Assembly (NCBI GenBank): GCA_020057805.1 | Contig: JAGVFD010000167.1 | Location: forward strand, 1 to 6,695 | Direction: 5' to 3' | Source of the DNA: Sideroxydans sp. | Lineage (GTDB): Bacteria > Pseudomonadota > Gammaproteobacteria > Burkholderiales > Gallionellaceae | Length of the DNA: 6,695 bases | Part shown: positions 1-6,695 of the stretch, one piece after another | Layout: each line of letters begins with the position of its first letter | Numbering within the stretch: position 1 is the stretch's first letter | The notes under the pieces: model-generated | What the model was told of the DNA's origin: nothing | Database searches by the model: none | What the model saw: the letters and a program-made list of their open reading frames with translations, nothing else | Program-made: the position numbers and the translations under genes

Positions 1-2075
1 CGAGAGATTGCCGTCACCTTGGGAACCGAGATGTAGGTAAGCGCACTCATATCAACCTCAAACCACACCGGAGGATTAGGCAAATCATATTGTTGCTGCC
101 ATTGAGGGTGTAACTCGCCTATCCAGCCAATCTCTTGCTCAGCCAAGAAAATTTGGGCCGATTTTCCCGGATGAGAAGCCGTATGCGCGACCGCTTTGAA
201 ATTCAAAATAAGCGGCGAGAACAAAGCCTCGACATCACCTTTGACATCATAGAAATCGGAATTGAGCGTAGGGATTCCCCATTGTTCAGATTGCGCTCCG
301 CCATAAGCGAGCCCCGCCAATCGCTCTTGTTGAACATAAGCATTTCCCACTTTCGAGAAACAGCCGCCAACTTCAAACAAGCGAACTCGCATCTGCTTAC
401 GTGCCAAATTGGTTCGTAACGATTCCATCAAGCCACCCAACAAGCTACTACGCATGACGCTCATCTGACTAGCAATAGGATTCTTCAAAGTAATCGGTGA
501 GCTATTGCCACACAAATCACGCTCCCAAGCCGCGTCAACGAAAGCGTAATTAATCGTTTCTTGATAATCGCGCGCCACCATCGCTTGCAACACTTTAGCT
601 AACGGGCGCTGTGCTTCGATGTTCGGCAAAATGCTCATGCGCGCTTGGATTGGCGCTGGCTGGATGTTTTCGTAACCATATACGCGCGCTACTTCTTCGA
701 TGAGATCTTCTTCGATTTCAATATCGAAACGATAACTCGGCGGTGTCACCCAAAATACTTCGTCTTGTTGCTCAAATGCCATCCCCAGACGTAACAAAAT
801 CTGTGCGATTTGTTCAGCAGCCAAGGCTACACCCAGCACGCGAAGCACGCGCGATGGTCGCAATTTAACTGGATGACGCACAGGCAATTCACCTTGAACT
901 GCTGTCACTGCACCTGCTTGTCCACCACAAATGTCTAGTATCAGTTGAGTCGCACGAGCAAGCGCATCTCCAGTAGCAGAGAAATCAACACCACGTTCGT
1001 AGCGATAGGCCGCATCAGAACTAAAGCCAAGGCGGCGCGACTTACCTGCAATCACGCTAGGCGCGAAGAAGGCACTTTCCAAGAAAATATCCGTTGTGGT
1101 ATCGCTTACAGCACTATCAGCGCCCCCCATCACACCAGCCAATGCGACGGGTTTTTTGGCATCCGCAATCACCAACATGTCGTCTTGCAAATCAATCGTC
1201 TGCTCATTCAATAATTTGAGTTTTTCACCTGCGTGCGCAAAACGCACTTCGATGTCGCCATTCAACTTATTCAAATCGAACGCATGCAAAGGCTGTCCCA
1301 ATTCCAGCAACACATAGTTGGTCACATCCACCAATGCGCTGATGCTGTGTAATCCGCAACGTTCTAAACGCTTCACCATCCACGCCGGCGTTTGCGCTTG
1401 CGCATTGACCCCAGAAATGACGCGTCCGTTGTAACGTGGACATGCGTTAGCAGCCGTTATTTTTATTTTTTTGACTTGGGTATCTGTTTCGTTGAACGAA
1501 GCGGCTGGCACGGATGCCATCATAGTGCCCGTCAATGCAGCTACTTCACGCGCGATACCATTCAGCGACAAACAATCGCAACGATTGGGGGTGAGTTTGA
1601 GTGTGATGAGATGATCATTCAAATCAAGATGCTCGCGAATGCTCTGCCCTACCGTGGCATCCGCATCCAGCACCATCAAGCCGGCACTGTCTGCGGCCAA
1701 GCCTAATTCTTTTTCCGAACACATCATGCCGAAGGAGGCGATACCGCGCACCTTGGCTTGCTTAATTTCGATGCCGGGTAGTTTGGCTCCTACCAAAGCG
1801 CAGGGAGCTTTCATACCGACGGTTACGTTACCTGCGCCACACACAATCGTTAGCGGTTCAGCTTGACCCACATTCACCGTCAACACATTCAAACGATCTG
1901 CATCAGGATGTTTTTCTTTACTCAATACCTGCGCCACAACAACGTTATCGAATGCGGCAGCGACTGGCTTCATCTCCTCGACTTCCAGCCCCGCCATCGT
2001 CAAAAGATGTGACAACTCATCACTAGACAGCGACGGATTCACCAGACTACGTAACCAAGATTCTGAAAATTGCAT
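1..2075 (-). CDS. pheT: Phenylalanyl-tRNA synthetase beta subunit (3' end beyond window)
   Basis: PheT pairs with PheS in the (alpha-beta)2 enzyme that charges tRNA-Phe; the beta subunit binds tRNA and removes misloaded Tyr. I read the frame by hand from ATG at 2075 to the left edge: 691 codons with no stop or frameshift. The family is about 795 residues, so roughly 100 C-terminal residues (the ferredoxin-fold anticodon-binding domain) lie outside; this is a window cut, not a pseudogene. The EMAP-type tRNA-binding OB domain covers about residues 39-148, with KHPDADRLNV and FGMMCSEKELGL. The B3/B4 editing module follows, with TPNRCDCLS, DVTNYV and GQPLHAFD; His264 matches the editing-site His261 of E. 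coli. LESAFF and the SSDAAYRYERG stretch (352-362) complete that site. The B5 segment follows at about 400-475. The start lies 2 nt after the pheS stop, so translational coupling is likely. Confidence 0.98.
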   Translation of the reverse strand, partial: MQFSESWLRSLVNPSLSSDELSHLLTMAGLEVEEMKPVAAAFDNVVVAQVLSKEKHPDADRLNVLTVNVGQAEPLTIVCGAGNVTVGMKAPCALVGAKLPGIEIKQAKVRGIASFGMMCSEKELGLAADSAGLMVLDADATVGQSIREHLDLNDHLITLKLTPNRCDCLSLNGIAREVAALTGTMMASVPAASFNETDTQVKKIKITAANACPRYNGRVISGVNAQAQTPAWMVKRLERCGLHSISALVDVTNYVLLELGQPLHAFDLNKLNGDIEVRFAHAGEKLKLLNEQTIDLQDDMLVIADAKKPVALAGVMGGADSAVSDTTTDIFLESAFFAPSVIAGKSRRLGFSSDAAYRYERGVDFSATGDALARATQLILDICGGQAGAVTAVQGELPVRHPVKLRPSRVLRVLGVALAAEQIAQILLRLGMAFEQQDEVFWVTPPSYRFDIEIEEDLIEEVARVYGYENIQPAPIQARMSILPNIEAQRPLAKVLQAMVARDYQETINYAFVDAAWERDLCGNSSPITLKNPIASQMSVMRSSLLGGLMESLRTNLARKQMRVRLFEVGGCFSKVGNAYVQQERLAGLAYGGAQSEQWGIPTLNSDFYDVKGDVEALFSPLILNFKAVAHTASHPGKSAQIFLAEQEIGWIGELHPQWQQQYDLPNPPVWFEVDMSALTYISVPKVTAIS

Positions 2076-2077
2076 AG

Positions 2078-3091
<1,014 letters not shown>

Positions 3092-3111
3092 TCAATAGTC
3101 AATCTTGAAAC

Positions 3112-3140
3112 AAAAAAGGAGGCACTAAGCCTCCTTTTTT
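3112..3140 (-). terminator. Rho-independent terminator or attenuator between rplT and pheS
   Basis: A perfect 12-bp inverted repeat (3112-3123 with 3129-3140) encloses a 5-nt loop. Each arm carries GGAGGC or GCCTCC plus a run of six A or T, so both strands show a G+C-rich stem followed by a T run. In the minus direction it lies 14 nt after the rplT stop and 23 nt before the pheS ATG. In E. coli the same gap holds the pheM leader and the pheST attenuator. Since pheST is expected to belong to this operon, partial termination is more likely than a full stop. That is inference. Confidence 0.85.
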
Positions 3141-3154
3141 ATATTGCGCAATAA

Positions 3155-3514
3155 TTACGCGCCTAGGCTAGCCTTTGCTTGTGCGAAGATTTGAGCGAAT
3201 GCTGGCTTATCAAACACAGCCAAATCAGCCAAAACCTTACGGTCGATCTCGATAGCAGCCTTCTTCAAACCATTCATGAAGACGCTGTATGGCAGACCTT
3301 GCTCACGTGCAGCCGCATTGATACGTGCAATCCACAAAGTGCGGAACTGACGTTTCTTTTGACGGCGGTCACGATAAGCATATTGACCAGCCTTCATCAC
3401 CGCTTCTTTAGCGATGCGATAGACACTATTACGACGACCGCGGTAACCCTTGGCCTTAACTAAAATCTTCTTGTGACGCGCGCGCGCCGTTACACCACGT
3501 TTAACTCTTGCCAT
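3155..3514 (-). CDS. rplT: 50S ribosomal protein L20
   Basis: L20 binds 23S rRNA early in 50S assembly and, in E. coli and Firmicutes, represses translation of its own operon. The 119-residue product is the usual size (E. coli 118). The N-terminal half is the very basic extended tail that threads into rRNA, with [25 protein letters not shown] and [21 protein letters not shown]. The C-terminal globular domain, from about residue 60, contains [23 protein letters not shown]. The start at 3514 has an excellent Shine-Dalgarno sequence (AAGGAGA at 3523-3529, 8 nt before ATG). It overlaps the rpmI stop codon, so only 13 nt separate the genes and coupling is expected. A 12-nt palindrome, TATTGCGCAATA (3142-3153), follows the stop. 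Confidence 0.99.
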   Translation of the reverse strand: MARVKRGVTARARHKKILVKAKGYRGRRNSVYRIAKEAVMKAGQYAYRDRRQKKRQFRTLWIARINAAAREQGLPYSVFMNGLKKAAIEIDRKVLADLAVFDKPAFAQIFAQAKASLGA

Positions 3515-3527
3515 TTTTCAAATCTCC

Positions 3528-3725
3528 TTATGCGTAGGGCATCATGGCGCGAACAGACGCCGTGTTGGTTTCATGCACACCAGTCGAACCACGCAACTGA
3601 CGCTTATTCTTTGTGGTCTTCTTGGTCAGGATATGACGCTTAAACGCTTGACCGCGCTTGATGGTACCGCCAGGGCGAACGACGAATCGTTTCTTCGCAC
3701 TGCTTTTTGTTTTCATCTTTGGCAT
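3528..3725 (-). CDS. rpmI: 50S ribosomal protein L35
   Basis: L35 is a small basic large-subunit protein that packs against 23S rRNA. The product has 65 residues, the normal length, and begins with the family signature [31 protein letters not shown] and KRQLRG follow. I chose the ATG at 3725 because of this signature and because GGAG at 3731-3734 lies 5 nt upstream. The frame stays open to a GTG at 3791, but those 22 extra residues do not resemble L35 and would cover the structured leader. In E. coli rpmI is where L20 acts to repress both rpmI and rplT. The 129-nt gap before this gene is folded and may serve the same purpose here. Confidence 0.97.
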   Translation of the reverse strand: MPKMKTKSSAKKRFVVRPGGTIKRGQAFKRHILTKKTTKNKRQLRGSTGVHETNTASVRAMMPYA

Positions 3726-3749
3726 AACAACTCCATTTATTTGATGACA

Positions 3750-3852
3750 CCGGGAGGTCTCTGACAGAAACACTTGAAAACCCGGAACCACTTGTATGGG
3801 ACTCTTTGCACAACCACCGCAACGGCGAGCCCCTTGCTCCGCTGCGATACAA
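3750..3852 (-). promoter_or_regulatory. Structured infC–rpmI leader, candidate L20 autoregulatory element
   Basis: Read as minus-strand RNA, the gap folds into several helices. A 6-bp helix (3847-3852 with 3792-3797, UUGUAU/AUACAA) encloses a strong hairpin at 3818-3846: an 8-bp stem with one G·U, a 2-nt bulge, 3 more pairs and the loop AAGGG. Nearer rpmI, CCGGG (3781-3785) pairs with CCCGG (3750-3754) around an inner 6-bp hairpin at 3757-3771 (one G·U pair, loop GUC). These pairings are visible by hand. The L20 role is inferred from gene order and from E. coli, where L20 binds this same intergenic region. No match to a known L20 leader family was tested. Confidence 0.5.
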
Positions 3853-3854
3853 AC

Positions 3855-4373
3855 TTATTTCTTCTTGGGACCGAGCACCATCACCATTTGACGGCCTTCG
3901 AACTTTGGATATTGCTCAACCACACCATGCTCGTCCAAATCAACTCTGATTCGCTCAATTAGGCGCATACCGATTTCTTGATGCGCCATCTCACGACCAC
4001 GGAAACGCAAAGTAATCTTGGTTTTATCGCCGTCAGTCAAAAATTTAATCAAATTGCGCAACTTAATGTTGTAGTCGCCATCGTCCGTACCAGGACGGAA
4101 TTTGATTTCTTTGACCTGAACTTGTTTTTGCTTAAGCTTGGCTTCGTGTTGTTTCTTGGCTTCGGCATATTTGAATTTACCGATATCCATAATGCGACAA
4201 ACGGGGGGTTCGGCCAAAGGCGCGATTTCCACCAAATCCAATTCCGCCACATCTGCCAAACGCAGGGCTTCCGCCACCGCCACGACACCTAGCTGCTCTC
4301 CCTCCGCGCCGATGAGCCGCACCTGAGGTGCTGTAATCTGCTCATTCATCCGCTGCGACTTATCTTGTGCTAT
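3855..4373 (-). CDS. infC: Translation initiation factor IF3, probable ATA start
   Basis: IF3 binds the 30S subunit, keeps 50S away and proofreads the start codon and initiator tRNA. From ATA at 4373 the product is 172 residues (E. coli 180). The N domain carries [15 protein letters not shown] and [15 protein letters not shown] lysine-rich linker helix follows, then the C domain with [30 protein letters not shown] and the end [13 protein letters not shown]. The first ATG, at 4349, falls where relatives have the Ile of the RINxEI motif and has no Shine-Dalgarno sequence. The ATA has GGAG (4382-4385) 8 nt upstream and yields an AQDKSQR start like the ATDKSHR I remember from betaproteobacterial IF3. 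A rare start codon fits known IF3 autoregulation (AUU in E. coli). The position of E. coli Tyr70 is Ile64 here; Tyr75 is kept as Tyr69. The gap to thrS is 32 nt. Confidence 0.95.
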   Translation of the reverse strand: MAQDKSQRMNEQITAPQVRLIGAEGEQLGVVAVAEALRLADVAELDLVEIAPLAEPPVCRIMDIGKFKYAEAKKQHEAKLKQKQVQVKEIKFRPGTDDGDYNIKLRNLIKFLTDGDKTKITLRFRGREMAHQEIGMRLIERIRVDLDEHGVVEQYPKFEGRQMVMVLGPKKK

Positions 4374-4385
4374 TGCAAATTCTCC
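4371..4385 (-). promoter_or_regulatory. infC ribosome binding site and ATA initiation codon
   Basis: Minus-strand GGAG at 4382-4385 lies 8 nt before ATA at 4371-4373. This is the only well-placed Shine-Dalgarno sequence near the 5' end of infC, and it decides the start against the ATG at 4349. AUA is a codon that IF3 discriminates against, so the factor can repress its own synthesis. That mechanism is established for AUU in E. coli and is inferred here. Confidence 0.75.
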
Positions 4386-4405
4386 ATTAAAAAAATTAAA
4401 CCGTG

Positions 4406-6310
4406 CTATCCGCCTAGCAGTTCGGTTTTTAAGCGTTGAATCAACGCCTCCACCGACATCTGCCCAAGGTCTTCACCTTGGCGGTTTCGCACGGCAACGA
4501 GCTTGGCAGCGACTTCCTTATCACCCAGAATTAACTGGTAAGGCAACTTCTGCAAGCTATGTTCTCGTATTTTATAGGTAATCTTCTCGTTGCGCAAATC
4601 CGATTGCACTCTAAAGCCTGCTGCGCGCAGCGTTTCCGTCACTTGCGTGCTGTATTCGGCTTGACCTTGCGAGATATTCATCACCACCAACTGCACGGGA
4701 GCTAACCACAAGGGCATCGCACCCGCATGATTTTCAATCAACATGCCGATAAAACGCTCCAAAGATCCGAGAATTGCGCGATGTAACATCACGGGTGTTT
4801 TGCGAGTATTGTCCTCATCAACAAACTCCGCACCCAAGCGACCAGGCATAGAGAAGTCCACTTGAATCGTGCCACACTGCCACGAACGACCAATCGCGTC
4901 TTTAATGTGGAATTCAATCTTCGGACCGTAGAAAGCACCTTCGCCCGGTAATTCGATCCACTCCAAACCAGATGCACGCAAAGCTGCACGCAGGGCATTT
5001 TCTGCCTTATCCCAAATATCGTCAGAACCCACGCGACTTTCTGGGCGCAACGCCAACTTCACCGTCACATCATTGAAACCAAAATCCTTGTAGACCTTGA
5101 GCACCAGCGCATTGAACGCTGTCACTTCTGACTCAATCTGCGCTTCTGTACAGAAGATATGCCCATCGTCTTGAACAAAACCGCGCACGCGCATAAGACC
5201 ATGCAAACCGCCCGATGGCTCATTGCGATGGCAAGAACCAAACTCACCGTAGCGCAACGGAAGCTCACGATAGGAACGCAGATCCGCATTGAACACCTGA
5301 ATATGCCCAGGGCAGTTCATCGGCTTGATTGCGTATTCGTGCTTCTCCGATTCGGTGGTGAACATGCCCGCTTTGAAGTGCTCCCAGTGACCCGACTTTT
5401 CCCACAACACGCGATCAATAATCTGCGGGCAACGCACTTCCTGATAGCCGTTGTCGCGATAGACACTACGCATGTACTGCTCGATTGCCTGCCACAGCGC
5501 CCAGCCCTTGGGATGCCAGAACACCATACCTGGCGCTTCATCCTGCATATGGAATAGATCGAGCTGCTTACCCAACTTACGGTGGTCGCGCTTTTCCGCC
5601 TCTTCGATCTGCATCAGGTACACATCAAGCTCTTCCTTCTTCGCCCAAGCCGTACCGTAGATGCGCTGCAACATCTCGTTCTTGGAATCGCCACGCCAAT
5701 AAGCACCAGCGACCTTCATCAATTTGAACGCTTTTAACTTACCCGTCGAAGGAACGTGAGGGCCGCGACACAGGTCGGTGAACTCACCTTCGCTATACAG
5801 CGATACATCTTGGTCAGCGGGAATAGATTCGATGATTTCAGCTTTGTAGGCTTCGCCGATAGATTTGAAATAAGCCACCGCCTCATCGCGCGGCAACACC
5901 TTGCGCGTCACGGGCAAATCTTTTTTAGCCAGCTCTGCCATACGCTTTTCGATGGCAATTAAATCTTCTGGCGTAAAGGGGCGCGAATAGGCGAAGTCAT
6001 AGAAGAAACCGTTTTCGATAACAGGACCGATGGTAACTTGCGCTTCAGGGAATAGCTGCTTAACGGCATACGCCAACAAGTGCGCCGTCGAGTGACGAAT
6101 GAGATCGAGACCGTCTGCATCTTTGTCAGTGATGATGGCCAGATTCACATCCGCAGAAATTAGGTATGAAGTATCGACAACTTGATCGCCCACTTTTCCA
6201 GCAAGTGCGGCGCGAGCCAGCCCCGCACCGATGCTCTGTGCAACTTCGGCGACGGTAACGGAATGGGGGAAAATTCTTTGCGATCCATCAGGCAAAGTAA
6301 TGATTGGCAT
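4406..6310 (-). CDS. thrS: Threonyl-tRNA synthetase
   Basis: ThrS charges tRNA-Thr and clears mischarged Ser. The 634 residues match the family (E. coli 642). The TGS domain (about 1-61) starts [17 protein letters not shown]. The editing domain (about 62-225) has the zinc-like HxxxH at His73 and His77 plus Cys181 and His185 in DLCRGPH. The class II catalytic core (about 240-533) binds the zinc that selects Thr through Cys333 (MNCPGH), His384 (DDGHIFC) and His510 ([13 protein letters not shown], motif 3). Motif 2 is [14 protein letters not shown] (358-371). The anticodon-binding domain runs from about 535 to the end. The start at 6310 fits the family N-terminus and has AGGAA (6316-6320) 5 nt upstream. 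A longer open frame to 6382 would run into the tRNA gene. With 45 nt between the tRNA and thrS, largely filled by a hairpin, thrS is probably co-transcribed with tRNA-Val. Confidence 0.99.
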   Translation of the reverse strand: MPIITLPDGSQRIFPHSVTVAEVAQSIGAGLARAALAGKVGDQVVDTSYLISADVNLAIITDKDADGLDLIRHSTAHLLAYAVKQLFPEAQVTIGPVIENGFFYDFAYSRPFTPEDLIAIEKRMAELAKKDLPVTRKVLPRDEAVAYFKSIGEAYKAEIIESIPADQDVSLYSEGEFTDLCRGPHVPSTGKLKAFKLMKVAGAYWRGDSKNEMLQRIYGTAWAKKEELDVYLMQIEEAEKRDHRKLGKQLDLFHMQDEAPGMVFWHPKGWALWQAIEQYMRSVYRDNGYQEVRCPQIIDRVLWEKSGHWEHFKAGMFTTESEKHEYAIKPMNCPGHIQVFNADLRSYRELPLRYGEFGSCHRNEPSGGLHGLMRVRGFVQDDGHIFCTEAQIESEVTAFNALVLKVYKDFGFNDVTVKLALRPESRVGSDDIWDKAENALRAALRASGLEWIELPGEGAFYGPKIEFHIKDAIGRSWQCGTIQVDFSMPGRLGAEFVDEDNTRKTPVMLHRAILGSLERFIGMLIENHAGAMPLWLAPVQLVVMNISQGQAEYSTQVTETLRAAGFRVQSDLRNEKITYKIREHSLQKLPYQLILGDKEVAAKLVAVRNRQGEDLGQMSVEALIQRLKTELLGG

Positions 6311-6327
6311 ATTGATTCCTAAAAATA

Positions 6328-6352
6328 CAAAGTGCGGCAGAGCCGCACTTTG
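6328..6352 (-). terminator. Hairpin with T-rich tail between tRNA-Val and thrS
   Basis: A perfect 11-bp inverted repeat, CAAAGTGCGGC with GCCGCACTTTG (6328-6338 and 6342-6352), has a 3-nt loop. In the minus direction it is followed by TATTTTTAGG. It starts 3 nt after the tRNA CCA end and finishes 7 nt before the thrS Shine-Dalgarno sequence. It looks like a tRNA terminator with an imperfect T run, so part of the transcription may continue into thrS. It could also be a 3' processing or stability stem. The loop is too short to mimic a tRNA-Thr anticodon arm of the E. coli thrS operator type. Confidence 0.7.
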
Positions 6353-6355
6353 AAT

Positions 6356-6432
6356 TGGTAGGCACGATTGGACTCGAACCAACGACCCCTTGGATGTCGA
6401 CCAAGTGCTCTAACCAGCTGAGCTACGCGCCT
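6356..6432 (-). tRNA. tRNA-Val (GAC), CCA encoded, C at position 33
   Basis: The 77-nt cloverleaf is complete. The acceptor stem is AGGCGCG with CGTGCCT (one G·T pair), discriminator A73 and encoded CCA. The D arm is GCTC/GAGC with a 9-nt loop carrying GG. The anticodon stem is CTTGG/CCAAG with loop TCGACAT, the variable region is 5 nt, and the T arm has TTCGAGT in the loop. Counting the 7-nt loop gives anticodon GAC, which reads the Val codons GUC and GUU. A35, C36 and A73 agree with valine identity. The nearly universal T33 is C here, while every stem is fully paired, so the gene does not look decayed. The isotype call is strong; decoding efficiency is uncertain because of C33. Confidence 0.93.
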
Positions 6433-6446
6433 GTAAAAGGACGCGC

Positions 6447-6475
6447 ATTGTAACTGAAGTGTTTCTACACGCCAA
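6447..6475 (-). promoter_or_regulatory. Sigma70-type promoter for tRNA-Val and the thrS operon
   Basis: In the minus direction, TTGGCG (6470-6475, 4 of 6 to TTGACA) is followed by exactly 17 nt and then TACAAT (6447-6452, 5 of 6 to TATAAT). The next bases, GCGCGTCC, form a G+C-rich discriminator of the kind found at stable-RNA promoters under stringent control. Transcription would begin about 7 nt further on, leaving a leader of under 10 nt before the mature tRNA at 6432. This is the only good promoter I see ahead of thrS. Confidence 0.75.
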
Positions 6476-6518
6476 GAATTTAGTGTGAATCTTACGGGGA
6501 TGCGGCGCTAATTGGGTG

Positions 6519-6596
6519 ACGACATTGCCTGCTTACGCATATGAGTCTTCGCCAAAATTACACCCATCAATACTGTGTAGGTGTGTAATTTTGGTT
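6519..6596. repeat. Tandem 78-bp repeat, copy 1, with inverted repeat
   Basis: The copy begins ACGACAT and matches copy 2 at a fixed offset of 78 nt. There are 4 mismatches over the first 74 positions, and the last 4 positions differ. Inside is an inverted repeat, CCAAAATTACAC (6552-6563) with GTGTAATTTTGG (6583-6594), a perfect 12-bp stem. Two more pairs, CC/GG (6564-6565 with 6580-6581), follow across a 1-nt bulge, leaving a 14-nt loop. I see no coding frame of note. The region from 6476 to 6518, between the tRNA promoter and this copy, shows nothing I can name. Confidence 0.85.
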
Positions 6597-6674
6597 ACGA
6601 CATCACATGCTTACGCATATGAGTCTTCGCCGAAATTACACCCATCAATACTGTGTAGGTGTGTAATTTTCAAA
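6597..6674. repeat. Tandem 78-bp repeat, copy 2, with inverted repeat
   Basis: This is the second direct copy, adjacent to the first. It is identical to copy 1 over a 24-nt run (6608-6631) and a 38-nt run (6633-6670). The inverted repeat persists, AAATTACAC (6633-6641) with GTGTAATTT (6661-6669), but a G at 6632 and the changed right flank shorten the stem by about three pairs relative to copy 1. The rest of the window to 6695 is non-coding as far as I can see. Whether further copies or a gene follow is unknown. Confidence 0.85.
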
Positions 6675-6695
6675 GCGCGTGAACTCGCCACGGAA

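Noticed and set aside
135..1866. Several open frames on the plus strand (for example 135-419, 945-1214, 1392-1706)
   Set aside because: They lie antisense to pheT, whose minus frame is open throughout and matches the family from end to end. Their proteins show no recognisable motif.
1..2075. pheT as a truncated or broken gene
   Set aside because: The frame is uninterrupted to base 1, and the missing C-terminal part is explained by the window edge.
3142..3153. Palindrome TATTGCGCAATA as an operator site
   Set aside because: It is a perfect 12-nt palindrome, but a single short one just after the rplT stop, with no promoter or regulator nearby; chance cannot be excluded.
3726..3791. Longer rpmI start (GTG at 3791)
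   Set aside because: The 22 added residues do not resemble L35, which begins at MPKMKTKSS, and they come from the structured leader.
5159..5557. Open frame of 132 codons on the plus strand
   Set aside because: It is antisense to the conserved catalytic core of thrS, and its composition follows from the ThrS codons.
6311..6355. E. coli-style thrS translational operator mimicking tRNA-Thr
   Set aside because: The only stem here has a 3-nt loop (TCT on the minus strand) and cannot present an anticodon-like 7-nt loop with CGU or GGU.
6311..6382. Longer thrS start at 6382
   Set aside because: The extension would translate the hairpin and the 3' part of the tRNA gene. The start at 6310 has a Shine-Dalgarno sequence and the exact family N-terminus.
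6519..6674. CRISPR array or integration site
   Set aside because: There are only two adjacent copies with no spacers between them, and the repeated unit is 78 bp with an internal hairpin. The tRNA 3' end faces thrS, not the repeats, and no integrase or tRNA 3'-end duplicate is visible.

Overview
This window holds most of the conserved translation operon thrS–infC–rpmI–rplT–pheS–pheT. All genes lie on the minus strand, so transcription runs from high to low coordinates, and a tRNA-Val gene sits at the head. The gene order is the one known from Escherichia coli and many other proteobacteria. The protein sequences, the moderate G+C content (about half, judged by eye) and the IF3 N-terminus suggest a betaproteobacterium, perhaps of the Nitrosomonadales. 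That placement is inference from remembered family sequences, not a search result.

Layout in the direction of transcription: (1) 6519-6674, two tandem 78-bp direct repeats, each with an AT-rich inverted repeat, in non-coding DNA. (2) 6447-6475, a good sigma70-type promoter with a G+C-rich discriminator. (3) 6356-6432, tRNA-Val with anticodon GAC and encoded CCA, unusual in having C rather than T at position 33. (4) A perfect 11-bp hairpin with a T-rich tail, then thrS (634 aa). (5) infC, best read as starting at an ATA codon (172 aa). (6) A 129-nt structured gap, a candidate L20 autoregulation site, then rpmI (65 aa) and rplT (119 aa), closely packed. (7) A perfect 12-bp terminator or attenuator hairpin, then pheS (336 aa) and, after 2 nt, pheT, which runs off the left edge after 691 codons with its frame open throughout.

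The products act together in translation: two aminoacyl-tRNA synthetases (Thr, and both Phe subunits), a tRNA, initiation factor IF3 and two 50S proteins. The coding content is ordinary and highly conserved. The items worth a second look are in the RNA and control layer: the C33 anticodon loop, the non-ATG infC start, the folded infC–rpmI leader, the hairpin before pheS that buries a strong Shine-Dalgarno sequence, and the tandem repeats upstream of the tRNA promoter. I see no phage, plasmid, defence or CRISPR system, and no clearly undescribed protein system.
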